Notes: generated by a model not told the origin, from the sequence alone. A stretch of 64,000 bases of DNA from Nitrospira sp. (GCA_009594865.1 VOPT01000045.1:1-64000), one strand, 5' to 3'; positions 54,697 through 63,587 are shown, counted from the stretch's first letter. Numbers and translations are program-made.

Positions 54697-56117
54697 GCAG
54701 CTTTCGCGCCCAGTTCCGGCTGTATACGGTCGCCATGATCGCGGCCTTATTGGGTGGATTCAACGTGGTCGTCTACACGGGCTTTCATAGTCTGTTGCAG
54801 CAATATGTGGATGGCCGTCTGTTCGGTTTTGCGGATACCCTGGCCGAGTTGATCGAGCAACGACCGGAACTCCTGAAACGATCGGACCATGAGATCGTGG
54901 TGCCGCGTGGCGCACAGGTGGCCGACGACCGGATGAAGGAACTCCGGGAACTGTCGCATTCCGTCCATATTCTGGCCCTCGATGGGACGGTCGTCTGGCA
55001 GGGGAGCGGCGTGGTGCCCAGGCCGTCGGTCGATGAGGCGGTGCTGACGCGAGGCAAGCGGGGCGAAGTGGTGTATGAGACGCTCGAGATGGATTCAGGG
55101 GCGTCGGTGCGCCAGGTATTTGTTCCGATCCGGCAGCAGGATGAAGTGCGCTACCTGCTGCAAGCGGAAGAGTCCCTGGCGTTTTTTCGACGGACCCATC
55201 GAAGTCTCATGGGCCTGCTCATGCTTGGGTCGGTTGCCGTCCTGGCCACATCCTGGTTCGGCAGCGGATGGTTGGCTCGGAAGGTGCTCGATCCGGTGGA
55301 AGCCTTGAGTCGCACGGCCGAAGGTATTTCGGAGTCAGCCCTGCGTTCGCGCGCCAACCTGAATGCGCCGTTTGAAGAATTCGAACGGTTGGCTCAAGCA
55401 TTCAATGCGATGCTGGACCGGTTGCAGCGGGCGTCCGAGAGCCAGCGCCGGTTTACCGACTATGCCGCGCATGAGATGAAAACCCCGCTGACTGTGATGC
55501 AGGGCAATTTGGAAGTCGCCTTGCAGCGCTCGCGGTCGGCCGACGATTATCGCGACGTACTCGTCTCGAATCTCGAACAGGTGCAGCGCCTCATCGTGTT
55601 GACCCGGTCGCTCCTCACGCTCGCCCGCTTTGCCGGCGAGCGGCCGCCGGTAGAGCTGTCGGTGCTGGCGCTTCAGCCGTTGCTCAAAGAATTGATCGAT
55701 GACCTGACGCCCGTCGCAGAGGACCGGCATCTGACATTGGTACTCGAAGAGGAGCCGGTACAGCCGGTGTTGGGAGATGCCGAACGGCTCAAGCAGGTGT
55801 TCATCAATTTGCTGGATAACGCCATGCGCTATACGGATCCGGGAGGAACCGTGGCGTTATGTCTGAGCAGCGCGCAGAATCAGGTGCGTGTGGCTGTTCG
55901 CGATACCGGGCAGGGGATTGCCCGCGAACATCTGCCGCATCTCTTCGAACCGTTTTACCGGACCGATCCGGCTCGCGCCAGGGATTCAGGCGGACATGGC
56001 CTCGGCCTTCCGATCGTGAAAGAAATTGTGGAAGCGCATCATGGCGCGATTGCCGTGGAAAGTGAAGTGGGAAAAGGGTCGATCTTCACGCTGACATTGC
56101 CCGCCGTCCACACGTAA
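54693..56117 (+). CDS. CusS-like sensor histidine kinase
   Basis: A 474-residue membrane kinase with GTG start overlapping the regulator. Helix 1 (YTVAMIAALLGGFNVVVYTG), a periplasmic sensor of about 135 residues, helix 2 (LMGLLMLGSVAVLATSWFGSG) and a HAMP domain come first. H box FTDYAAHEMKTPLTVM, N box FINLLDNAMRYTDPGG, and DTGQGIA and GLGLPIVKEI complete the kinase. Metal ligands are not obvious in the sensor loop, so a metal signal is only inferred from the regulator type. Confidence 0.9.
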   Translation: MSSFRAQFRLYTVAMIAALLGGFNVVVYTGFHSLLQQYVDGRLFGFADTLAELIEQRPELLKRSDHEIVVPRGAQVADDRMKELRELSHSVHILALDGTVVWQGSGVVPRPSVDEAVLTRGKRGEVVYETLEMDSGASVRQVFVPIRQQDEVRYLLQAEESLAFFRRTHRSLMGLLMLGSVAVLATSWFGSGWLARKVLDPVEALSRTAEGISESALRSRANLNAPFEEFERLAQAFNAMLDRLQRASESQRRFTDYAAHEMKTPLTVMQGNLEVALQRSRSADDYRDVLVSNLEQVQRLIVLTRSLLTLARFAGERPPVELSVLALQPLLKELIDDLTPVAEDRHLTLVLEEEPVQPVLGDAERLKQVFINLLDNAMRYTDPGGTVALCLSSAQNQVRVAVRDTGQGIAREHLPHLFEPFYRTDPARARDSGGHGLGLPIVKEIVEAHHGAIAVESEVGKGSIFTLTLPAVHT

Positions 56118-56199
56118 CAGTCCGTCGGGATCATCCCCTTCCTCGTGCTCGTGTCTGTCTCATCGTCGGTGTGCTCCATCGCCATCCCATGCGCTTCAG

Positions 56200-56217
56200 C
56201 ATGAAGAATTCTTCATG
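56200..56217. promoter_or_regulatory. Response-regulator operator, site 2
   Basis: CATGAAGAATTCTTCATG is a perfect 18-bp palindrome sharing both 8-bp arms with 53908-53925. It lies 98 bases before the small membrane protein gene at 56315, almost the same distance as site 1 from its gene (97). It predicts that the stress-gene set starting at 56315 belongs to the regulon. Confidence 0.7.
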
Positions 56218-56314
56218 TGCCGTTCATCGGCACTTCATCTAGCCCGGCTAGAGTGTGGTGACGGAGCGCAATCGGGACGGTTTCCTACACACCAGATGAA
56301 GAAAGGGCGAAGCG

Positions 56315-56425
56315 ATGAAACAGGTCACCACCTTGGCGCCGGCGATGTTGCTCATGGTCTTGGTCATGGCCGCGATGGGAATCATGATCTTCTGGGGCCT
56401 GTCCCTGCTCGACTTATCCCAGTGA
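56315..56425 (+). CDS. 36-residue single-helix membrane protein
   Basis: A small frame from ATG 56315 to TGA 56423. After MKQVTTLAPA it is almost wholly hydrophobic (MLLMVLVMAAMGIMIFWGLS) and ends LLDLSQ. GAAAGGG precedes it by about 5 to 11 bases. It is the first gene after operator site 2 and lies 20 bases before the nucleotidyltransferase gene. Single-helix proteins of this size often modulate membrane complexes; no specific role is known. Confidence 0.6.
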   Translation: MKQVTTLAPAMLLMVLVMAAMGIMIFWGLSLLDLSQ

Positions 56426-56445
56426 CGCAACGAGAGGAGGACACC

Positions 56446-57456
56446 ATGGGAGACGCAGGGGATCATTCCGGCCGGCGATGGTCGATCGTCCTCGCGGGAG
56501 GAGACGGAGTCCGGATGCAGCCGGTCGTGACGAGGTGGTTGGGCCGGACGATGCCGAATCACTATTGTCGATATCTCGGAACCAGGTCTCTGTTCCAGCA
56601 TACGCTTGACCGCATGCTCTGCGTGACGAGTCCGGCTCGTTCGCTCGTGGTGGTCGGGCGTGGTCATCACGAAGCCTGGGCACAGATCGGCCGGCGGAAT
56701 CCCGGCATGGTCTTGGTGCAACCGCGTAATGCCGGCACGGCGGCCGGAGTATTTCTTCCCTTGACCTATATTCGTGCGCGGGATCCGAAGGCGACGGTGG
56801 TGATGGCTCCCGCCAATCAATTTGTCTATCCCGAAGATCGCCTGCTCGGGGAGATACTGTACGCGGTCCGGGCGGTGGAAAAGTTGCCGGCGAAGGTGGT
56901 GGGGCTCGCCGCGCGCCCGGATGGACCGGATAGTGAGTATGGCTGGATCAAAGCCGATCGTGAACTCATCAGGCTCGGCCTCCGGTCGATCCGGGCGGTC
57001 AACACCGTCTTGCACCGGCCGGATCCCCAGTTGGCGCGCTTGGCCTATGCCTCGGGAGCACTGTGGCAGACGGGGATCATGGCGGCCCATGTTGAGACGT
57101 GGTGGAATCTGGGCCGGAGCGTTCTGCCGGACATGATGAGACTCTTCGAACGACTGGGCGAGGCGATCGATACTCCGAAGGAACCACAGGTCCTTCGCGA
57201 GATTTACGAGCGTATGCCGGTCCGGAGTCTCTCACGCGATCTCCTGGCTGCTGTCCCCGGCGCAACAGCCGTGATGGAAATGCATGGCGTCTGGTGGAGC
57301 GATTGGAGTCATCCGGAACGCATCATGCGCACGCTGATACGGCTGGGCCGGGAGACGGCCTCGGTCATGCCGCATCTGAGAGCCGCGGTGGCTGCCGTCC
57401 CATCCGCGCAGGCGCTCGATACCGTCATGGCGCATCGTACGATGGACGACTGGTAG
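56446..57456 (+). CDS. Mannose-1-phosphate guanylyltransferase-like nucleotidyltransferase, degenerate motifs
   Basis: A 336-residue protein after GAGAGGAGG. The fold is that of sugar-phosphate nucleotidyltransferases: SIVLAGGDGVRMQPVVTRWL, QPRNAGTAAGVFLPLTYI, GPDSEYGWIKA and ALWQTGIMAA. The usual signature arginine and lysine region (GGxGxRLxPxTxxxPK) is altered to GRTMPN, and the metal/substrate motif normally PSDH reads PANQ. Activity is therefore doubtful; a binding or regulatory role is possible. It follows the CusR-type operator. Confidence 0.7.
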   Translation: MGDAGDHSGRRWSIVLAGGDGVRMQPVVTRWLGRTMPNHYCRYLGTRSLFQHTLDRMLCVTSPARSLVVVGRGHHEAWAQIGRRNPGMVLVQPRNAGTAAGVFLPLTYIRARDPKATVVMAPANQFVYPEDRLLGEILYAVRAVEKLPAKVVGLAARPDGPDSEYGWIKADRELIRLGLRSIRAVNTVLHRPDPQLARLAYASGALWQTGIMAAHVETWWNLGRSVLPDMMRLFERLGEAIDTPKEPQVLREIYERMPVRSLSRDLLAAVPGATAVMEMHGVWWSDWSHPERIMRTLIRLGRETASVMPHLRAAVAAVPSAQALDTVMAHRTMDDW

Positions 57457-57806
57457 CGAGAGGGCGCGACGCGACGGCGGCGATGGAATGCCCGGCCGGC
57501 CGAATGTCCGCTGTCCCCGGCACAGCGGGGAGTATTGCCTCACCAGTCGAGGAGGCGCTGCTGCAAATGGCAACAATGGGTCAGAGTCGCGGTCTGGTCA
57601 TCCGGCAGAATGCGGCCTCGATGGCGGACTTGCGTTCGCGGATCACTGGAGAGTCGTGGCATTTGTTTTGCGTGAACGACCACTGCAGTGGCTCACGCCC
57701 ATCCCTCGTTTTGTCATGAGTCCCGCGCTCCGTTCAGTCTTCGACCGGCGTTCTCCGATGGACCTCCGGTTGTCCAACAATCGTCCAATATTGTGAAGGA
57801 GCAGCC
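57457..57806. other. Intergenic region, weak small frame only
   Basis: This 350-base stretch between the nucleotidyltransferase and UspA genes contains a 78-codon frame at 57483-57719 (plus) with no RBS and no recognisable motif, and competing frames of similar length. I would not call a gene. GTGAAGGAGCAGCC at its end is the RBS of the UspA gene. Confidence 0.3.
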
Positions 57807-58787
57807 ATGACGACACCACCAATCGTGAAGCACATCTTATTCGCCACGGACTTTTCAGAGGATGCCAGCCGCGCTCAAGAGTATGCGGTGCATCTCGCCG
57901 GCGCCTACGAGGCCAAGCTGGATGTCTTGCATGTGATCGAGGCCCCCCGTGAGATCCCTGCAGATACGGACTCGTTGGGCACGGCCGGGCGATCGCGGGC
58001 GGCCGCCGCACGACAATTGGAAGCGGTGCGGGACGACCTGGCGCGCCGGGGCACGCCGGCCAGAGTCAGGCTGCTGCTGGGACATCCCGGCGAGCATATT
58101 CATCATGTCGCCAGAGAGCAGGGCGTCGATCTGCTTGTGCTGGGCGCGCAGGGGCGCACCAATACGCTCTATGGACAGATCGGGAAGACGGCGGAGCGAT
58201 TGATCCAGGAGGGGCCCTGTCCGATTCTGGCGGTGCCCGGCTCCCGGAAGGACGCCGTCGAGGTGTTGCCGGTCGATAGACCGGCGCTGATTCGGCGTAT
58301 TCTGGCGCCACTGGATTTTTCGACGCCCTCGCTGGATGCGGTGGAATATGCCGTGCACCTGGCTCATGGTGTCGGTGCGGCGGTGACGCTGATACACGTG
58401 CTGGAGCCGGCCTCGTATGATCTGGATTGTGGCCTCGGAGTCATCGAAGACGAATCGTCGAAGCGAGACTACTGGAATCGGCAACTGATGGACCTTCGAG
58501 AGATCGTGACAGCGTTCGGGCTTCCGGTTGACGTGGAAATTTGCGCCGGCGTTCCTTCCGATTCCATTCTGGCCTGTGCATTGCGGCAACAGACCGACCT
58601 CATTGTGATGGGGACGCACGGGCGGCGAGGAATCTCGCCGGAGCGATGCGGCAGTGTCGCGGAGGCGGTGTTGCGCCGGGCGACATGTCCGGTGTTGACC
58701 GTGAAAACAGGGAAGTTCGAGTCAGGCCACCGCCGGGTGGTGCCCAGTGTGCTGGACCGGCACGTCATCAAAGGAGAGAAAGCATGA
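57807..58787 (+). CDS. Tandem universal stress protein (two UspA domains)
   Basis: A 326-residue protein with two UspA domains. The first (1-145) begins HILFATDFSEDASRAQEYAV and ends with nucleotide-binding GAQGRTNTLYGQIGKTAERL. The second begins RILAPLDFSTPSLDAVEYAV and has VMGTHGRRGISPERCGSVAE, near the G-2x-G-9x-G-(S/T) ATP motif. RBS AAGGAG. The stop overlaps the rnk start. Probably part of the stress operon downstream of operator site 2. Confidence 0.9.
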   Translation: MTTPPIVKHILFATDFSEDASRAQEYAVHLAGAYEAKLDVLHVIEAPREIPADTDSLGTAGRSRAAAARQLEAVRDDLARRGTPARVRLLLGHPGEHIHHVAREQGVDLLVLGAQGRTNTLYGQIGKTAERLIQEGPCPILAVPGSRKDAVEVLPVDRPALIRRILAPLDFSTPSLDAVEYAVHLAHGVGAAVTLIHVLEPASYDLDCGLGVIEDESSKRDYWNRQLMDLREIVTAFGLPVDVEICAGVPSDSILACALRQQTDLIVMGTHGRRGISPERCGSVAEAVLRRATCPVLTVKTGKFESGHRRVVPSVLDRHVIKGEKA

Positions 58788-59197
58788 ATGCTCAGAAAGT
58801 GTGCATGACCGCCGTGGACTTGTCTCGCTTGAGAGATGTGCTGAAGGCCCGCACGAGCGTCGGGCGGGATCGAGACCATCTGGATAGCTTGGAACAGGAG
58901 CTGGATCGTGCTGACGTCGTGGAGCCCTCTGCCATTCCTCCCAATGTGGTCACCATGAACTCTCAAGTCCGGATCGAAGATGTGGAGACCGGCCTGGAAA
59001 GCGTCTATACGTTGGTATTTCCTTCGGATGCCAGCATCGGAGAGAGGAAAATCTCCATCCTTGCGCCCATCGGAACGGCGTTGCTGGGTTCCCGGGTGGG
59101 CTCGACGGTCAATTGGTCTGTGCCGGCGGGCAGGCGAACCGTGCGTATCAAAGAGGTGCTGTACCAACCTGAGGCTGCAGGCGATTATCATCTCTAA
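58784..59197 (+). CDS. rnk: Rnk/GreA-like nucleoside diphosphate kinase regulator
   Basis: A 137-residue protein overlapping the UspA gene (ATGA), with AAGGAG upstream. A short coiled-coil N terminus is followed by a GreA/GreB C-terminal FKBP-like domain (NSQVRIEDVETGLESVYTLV, FPSDASIGERKISILAPIGT, GSTVNWSVPAGRRTVRIKEV). This is the layout of Rnk, which binds RNA polymerase. An N-terminal coil too short for GreA cleavage function supports Rnk. Confidence 0.85.
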   Translation: MNAQKVCMTAVDLSRLRDVLKARTSVGRDRDHLDSLEQELDRADVVEPSAIPPNVVTMNSQVRIEDVETGLESVYTLVFPSDASIGERKISILAPIGTALLGSRVGSTVNWSVPAGRRTVRIKEVLYQPEAAGDYHL

Positions 59198-59308
59198 GCG
59201 GCCGGTGCCGAAGGCATCAGAGTGGCTCATTGGTTGAGCGCACTGAAGGCGGCCGGATGTCCGTCGTGTCCTGGCTCAATGTACGCACAGCACAGTTCGG
59301 AGGGAGCA

Positions 59309-59743
59309 ATGGACGTACGCAGTAAGGTGTATACGTATCGAACAGCGGTTCAGTGGACGGAGCAGAAAAAAGGGACGATCTCGAGTGAAGGCAAGCCGGA
59401 GATTCAGGTGGCGACACCGCCTGAGTTCAAGGGGCATGAAGGCATCTGGTCGCCGGAGGATTTGTACGTGGCGGCGGCGAACATCTGTCTCATGACCACA
59501 TTCTTGGCCGTGGCGGAGCGGGGCGGACTGGCGTTCACCGCGTATCGTGGCGAAGCGGAAGGTCGTCTGGAACTTGTGGAAGGAAAGTTTCAGGTGACGG
59601 TGATTACCCTGCGTCCCCACATCACGCTTCCATCCAGAGGTGATGCCGCGAAAGCCAGAGAACTCATCGAAAAGGCGGAAGCGAACTGCCTGATCTCCAA
59701 TTCGATGAAAACGCGTATCATCCTGGAGCCCACGATCACCTGA
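59309..59743 (+). CDS. OsmC-family peroxiredoxin-like protein
   Basis: A 144-residue protein starting after CGGAGGGAG. The two family Cys are in AANICLMTTFLAVAER and EANCLISNSMKT, the positions used for thiol-based peroxide reduction by OsmC/Ohr. Other blocks are GIWSPEDLYVAA and ITLRPHITLPSRG. It is a probable hydroperoxide detoxification enzyme. The next genes encode c-type cytochromes. Confidence 0.88.
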   Translation: MDVRSKVYTYRTAVQWTEQKKGTISSEGKPEIQVATPPEFKGHEGIWSPEDLYVAAANICLMTTFLAVAERGGLAFTAYRGEAEGRLELVEGKFQVTVITLRPHITLPSRGDAAKARELIEKAEANCLISNSMKTRIILEPTIT

Positions 59744-59957
59744 TTGTTTCGGCTGTGGCATCTTGCGCCAGGACCAGGTGTGGGATGGGGTGATTCTCTC
59801 CACTCCCTCGCGGGCTTGCCCGACCCGCTACTGTGAAACCTCTTAATCCCACGCGTTGACGGCCGATCCTCATGCCGGTTCTATTGGCATGGGGATCGCA
59901 TCTGTTGTGGCATGCTCCGGGATCTCGCTCTTGCGGGCGTTCAGAAAGGGGCGCATC

Positions 59958-60323
59958 ATGAACCTCCGAGTCGGAGTGAGTGGTCTCGCGCAGGCGATCC
60001 TCTTCTCGGCGCTTGTAGCCGGCGTGTATGCCGGCACCGGGGACGCAGGCAAGGGGAAGATGCTCTATGCCAATCTGTGCATCCGCTGCCATGGGGTGGA
60101 AGGCAAGGGGAACGGCCCGATGACCTTCACGCCGCCGGTCGCCGACCTCACCGCTCCCGCCGCGCAGGCCAAGTTGGACGCGACCGTGTTACGAACGATT
60201 CATGATGGTCGACAGGATACGGCGATGGGCGCCTGGAAATTTGTTCTGTCCGAAGAAGATATGCGCGACGTCACGGCCTATCTGCGGCAACTGGGTAGTG
60301 AGGCCGGCCGGGGACGTCCTTAA
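59958..60323 (+). CDS. Small monoheme cytochrome c
   Basis: A 121-residue exported protein (signal ILFSALVAGVYAG) with one heme motif CIRCH, followed by GVEGKGNGPM, and the C-terminal helix LSEEDMRDVTAYLRQL. Distal Met is probably in DTAMGAW. It is similar in layout to the cytochrome at 63237-63587. A likely periplasmic electron carrier for the nearby bc-type complex. Confidence 0.88.
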   Translation: MNLRVGVSGLAQAILFSALVAGVYAGTGDAGKGKMLYANLCIRCHGVEGKGNGPMTFTPPVADLTAPAAQAKLDATVLRTIHDGRQDTAMGAWKFVLSEEDMRDVTAYLRQLGSEAGRGRP

Positions 60324-60346
60324 AAAGAAATGGAACCTGTCATCGT

Positions 60347-60814
60347 ATGAATTGGCGGATCTTTGGCTGGGGCATAGCGGCGCTCTGGGTGATCACGATC
60401 GGCATCATGTCCACGTTTCTCGTGCAAGGCCACACGAGACCGGGAAATGACGGCCGCACAGAGATCGTCCTTGCGCCATCGGAACGGGATCTGGTGCTGG
60501 CGGAGATGCGGGACTTGCTGAAAGCGGTTCATGGCGTGGTCACCGTGCTGGGGGCTCCCGACCAGCCAATCAAGGCGGCCGAAGGGGCAGCCCGCGCGGC
60601 GGGGATGGCGATGGCGGCCGACGTGAACCCCGCCATCATGCTGAAACTTCCCCTGGCGTTTAAGCAAATGGGGATGTCCATTCATAAAGACATGGATCAT
60701 CTGGCGGACGGCATCGCGCAAGGTGAATCCTCGGTTCAAATCCTCAATCGCCTGTCGAGCATGACGGCCCGGTGCACCACCTGCCACGATATGTATCGAT
60801 TTGCGACGAAATAG
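60347..60814 (+). CDS. Cytochrome c'/c556-like membrane-anchored heme protein
   Basis: A 155-residue protein with an N-terminal anchor (IFGWGIAALWVITIGIMSTFL), a helical body and a C-terminal heme motif CTTCHDMYR. Heme near the C terminus of a helical bundle is the arrangement of cytochrome c'/c556. It starts 23 bases after the previous cytochrome. Function may be electron transfer or NO binding. Confidence 0.8.
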   Translation: MNWRIFGWGIAALWVITIGIMSTFLVQGHTRPGNDGRTEIVLAPSERDLVLAEMRDLLKAVHGVVTVLGAPDQPIKAAEGAARAAGMAMAADVNPAIMLKLPLAFKQMGMSIHKDMDHLADGIAQGESSVQILNRLSSMTARCTTCHDMYRFATK

Positions 60815-61005
60815 CCGCAGGCCGTCAGTGTTCAGCGGTCAGTATCGGGAATCGAAGCGAGGCGTTGAGTGAACAATTGAATCCATTTCCGCGGCGATGA
60901 CTCATACCCACCGAGAGCGCGAGTCGGCGACCGGCGTGTTCCGGATGCTGACGAATCAAGGTGGCGGCTGATAGCGTGATTGATCGATACGAAGGAGGTG
61001 CTGTG

Positions 61006-61224
61006 ATGGCATGTAATGTGGGTGGAATCGAACGACCGGTTCGAATTATCCTTGGGATTCTGCTGATCGGCATCGGGGTATTCGCGGCGCTTCCTCCCGT
61101 GGGAGTGGGGATCGCATTGGCGATGGGAACGATTGCCCTCGTGACTGGAGCCTTGGGGTTCTGTCCGCTCTGGAGCTTGTTCGGCATCAATACCTGTTCG
61201 GTCGGAGCGGGGAAGAAAGCCTGA
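61006..61224 (+). CDS. DUF2892-type small membrane protein
   Basis: A 72-residue protein after GAAGGAGGTG. NVGGIERPVRIILGILLIGIG and ALGFCPLWSLFGINTC are typical of DUF2892 (two helices). It sits between the small cytochromes and the Rieske gene, 34 bases ahead of the latter. Confidence 0.8.
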   Translation: MACNVGGIERPVRIILGILLIGIGVFAALPPVGVGIALAMGTIALVTGALGFCPLWSLFGINTCSVGAGKKA

Positions 61225-61258
61225 TCGGCGGTGAATACCGGGCGAGCGAGAGCAATCT

Positions 61259-61813
61259 ATGGCGGGCCATCCAGCACAACCTGATCAGCAGCCGGGCGGC
61301 GGGTTCTCCACGCCGGTCGGATCGCGGCGGACGTTTTTTCATTGGATCACGCTGGCCGCAGCCGGGCTCGTCGGTGTCGGGTTGTCTATCCCGTTGCTCA
61401 GCACGCTGATGTCGCCGGCCTTCCAGCGGCGGCAGCGCGCCTGGGTCGACGTCGGAGCGGTCGATGACTTGCCTGCCGGCCACCCCAAGCAATTGGACCA
61501 TGTGACCACGGTTCGTGACGGCTGGTTGGAGACCACCTCGCACAAGGCCGTATGGGCGGTCAAGCAGGCACAGGGCGACATCAGGGTGTTCTCGCCGATC
61601 TGCACGCACTTGGGCTGCGGCTATCGTTGGGACGACTTGCAGAACAAATTCCTCTGTCCCTGTCATGGAAGTTCGTACGACGTGAACGGACAGGTGCTAG
61701 GAGGCCCCGCTCCGCGCCCGCTCGATACCCTTCCTTCCAAAGTCGAAGGCGGGCGGCTGCTGGTCATGTACAAGGACTTTAAGTCGGGTCTTCCGACGAG
61801 CGTCGAGTTGTAA
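61259..61813 (+). CDS. Rieske iron-sulfur protein
   Basis: A 184-residue subunit of the quinol:cytochrome c (b6f/bc1-like) complex. A twin-arginine motif SRRTFF (22-27) precedes the single anchor helix. The [2Fe-2S] ligands are C115 and H117 in CTHLGC, and C133 and H136 in CPCHGSSY, with disulfide partners C120 and C135. GGPAPRPLD is the Pro loop. It passes electrons from quinol to the c-type heme. The cytochrome b gene follows after 59 bases. Confidence 0.95.
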   Translation: MAGHPAQPDQQPGGGFSTPVGSRRTFFHWITLAAAGLVGVGLSIPLLSTLMSPAFQRRQRAWVDVGAVDDLPAGHPKQLDHVTTVRDGWLETTSHKAVWAVKQAQGDIRVFSPICTHLGCGYRWDDLQNKFLCPCHGSSYDVNGQVLGGPAPRPLDTLPSKVEGGRLLVMYKDFKSGLPTSVEL

Positions 61814-61872
61814 ACTGCGACGGGATGGTGCTCCTCATGACTCACAACTGAAAACTCATACCTGGGAGTTGA

Positions 61873-63198
61873 ATGTCGTCCCGTTTGTACAATTGGCTTG
61901 ATGCTCGCCTGGACCTGAAGCCGGTTCAGCGCACCTTGCTCGATGAGCCGATTCCCGGCGGCGCGAGCTGGATCTATGTCTTCGGGTCAGTGACGCTGTT
62001 CCTGTTCGTCCTCCAGGCTGCCACGGGCATGTTCCTCGCGCTGTATTATGCGCCCACCCCGGACCATGCCTACGACAGTGTTCGTTTTATCGAAACCGAC
62101 ATTTTCCTCGGATGGATGGTGCGAGGCCTTCACCATTGGGGCGCATCGGCCATGGTCGTGGCGATCGGGCTCCACATGCTCCAAACGTTTCTCTACGGCG
62201 CGTACAAAGCGCCGCGCGAAGTGATGTGGATGGTCGGAGTATGTCTCTTCCTGATTGTGATGACCTTCGCCTTCACCGGCTACCTCCTGCCCTGGGATCA
62301 AACGGCCTACTGGGCGACCCAGATCGGGATCAACATGGTGGGCACCGTGCCGCTGATCGGCGATATCGCCTCCCGGGTCCTGCGCGGCGGCGAAATCCTG
62401 GGGGCGCTGACGCTCTCACGATTTTTTGCGATTCATGTGCTGTTTCTCCCTGCGATTCTTCTCACGGGGATTGCCGTGCACCTCTTCGTCCTGCGGCGAG
62501 TCGGACCGGCCGGGCCCTGGACTGACGATCGCGCGTCATTAGGCGCTGAAACCTTTGCTCCCCGGCAGGTCTACATGGACGCCGTCGTGATTGCCGGCGT
62601 CTTCCTTGTCGTCGCGGCATTGGCATGGAGTATTCCGTTGCCGCTCACCGATAAGGCGAACCCTTCGGATACGAGTTTTGTGCCCGTGCCCGAATGGTAC
62701 TTTCTGTTCTATTACGAATTGCTCAAGTACGTGCATGGACCGCTGGAACCCTTGGCGACCTGGGTGTTGCCGCTCTGTGTCATCCTGGTCATGTTGTTCT
62801 GGCCGTTCATCGATCGCAACCCGGTGCGCAATCCGATCCGTCGGCCTGTGGCGCTTGGAAGCGGCCTGCTCTTCCTTCTCGTCGTGTTCGGCCTGTTGGG
62901 CATTTCAATCAGAAATCTCTATGCGGTACCAAGGGCAGATCCGGCTGTGGCACGGGGGAGGACCGTCTACGCGCAACTCGGCTGCGTTGGATGCCACCGG
63001 ATCCATGGAGAAGGAGGAGCGGTGGCGCCTGACCTGTCCACGGTCGGGGACACGAGGCCTGATCGAGAATGGCACCTGAAGCATTTTCGGGACCCGCAGT
63101 CTGTGTCGCCGGGGTCGTTTATGCCGAAGTTTCCGCTCACCGATCGGCAGTTGAACGACCTGACCAGTTATATGCTGAGTTTAAAACGCGCAACCTGA
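61873..63198 (+). CDS. Cytochrome b fused to a C-terminal cytochrome c domain
   Basis: A 441-residue protein. Heme-b ligand pairs are H87/H101 and H188/H203; the second pair is 15 residues apart, as in cytochrome b6 rather than mitochondrial b. The quinol-site motif VPEWYFL is present, and subunit IV-like helices follow. After the last helix (GSGLLFLLVVFGLLGISIRNL) there is a monoheme c domain with CVGCH (371-375) and distal Met candidate FMPKF. One polypeptide thus combines b6, subunit IV and a cytochrome c1/f substitute. It works with the Rieske protein upstream and the soluble cytochrome downstream. Confidence 0.93.
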   Translation: MSSRLYNWLDARLDLKPVQRTLLDEPIPGGASWIYVFGSVTLFLFVLQAATGMFLALYYAPTPDHAYDSVRFIETDIFLGWMVRGLHHWGASAMVVAIGLHMLQTFLYGAYKAPREVMWMVGVCLFLIVMTFAFTGYLLPWDQTAYWATQIGINMVGTVPLIGDIASRVLRGGEILGALTLSRFFAIHVLFLPAILLTGIAVHLFVLRRVGPAGPWTDDRASLGAETFAPRQVYMDAVVIAGVFLVVAALAWSIPLPLTDKANPSDTSFVPVPEWYFLFYYELLKYVHGPLEPLATWVLPLCVILVMLFWPFIDRNPVRNPIRRPVALGSGLLFLLVVFGLLGISIRNLYAVPRADPAVARGRTVYAQLGCVGCHRIHGEGGAVAPDLSTVGDTRPDREWHLKHFRDPQSVSPGSFMPKFPLTDRQLNDLTSYMLSLKRAT

Positions 63199-63236
63199 TA
63201 AAGAGATTTCCAAACCTGAATGTGGGGAACGATTGT

Positions 63237-63587
63237 ATGCGAGCACAGGTTACTCTCGTGGTTGTCGTGAGCGTGCTGCTGGGAGCGATGCCGATCAGTC
63301 AGGCGGCGTCCGGCAAAGGAAACCCAGCGACCGGGCAAAAGCTGTATCAAGAGAGTTGCCTGAATTGTCATGGACCGGCAGGAAAAGGCGATAGCGAGAT
63401 GGCCGCCTACCTTACGCCGGCACCGGCCAACCTCACATCCAACGCCACTCAAGCGAAACCGGACGCACAATTGCGCAAGGTGATTCAGGAGGGGCGTCCC
63501 GGCACGGCCATGACCGGCTATGCCGCAGTCTTCGATGAGGGAAAATTGGACGACATCATCGCCTACATCCGATCGCTCAAGCCCTGA
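63237..63587 (+). CDS. Small monoheme cytochrome c
   Basis: A 116-residue exported protein (signal LVVVVSVLLGAMPISQAA) with heme motif CLNCHGPAGKGDSEM, probable distal Met in TAMTGYA, and C-terminal helix DDIIAYIRSL. It starts 38 bases after the cytochrome b-c fusion, so it is the likely electron acceptor of that complex. Close relative of the protein at 59958-60323. Confidence 0.9.
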   Translation: MRAQVTLVVVVSVLLGAMPISQAASGKGNPATGQKLYQESCLNCHGPAGKGDSEMAAYLTPAPANLTSNATQAKPDAQLRKVIQEGRPGTAMTGYAAVFDEGKLDDIIAYIRSLKP

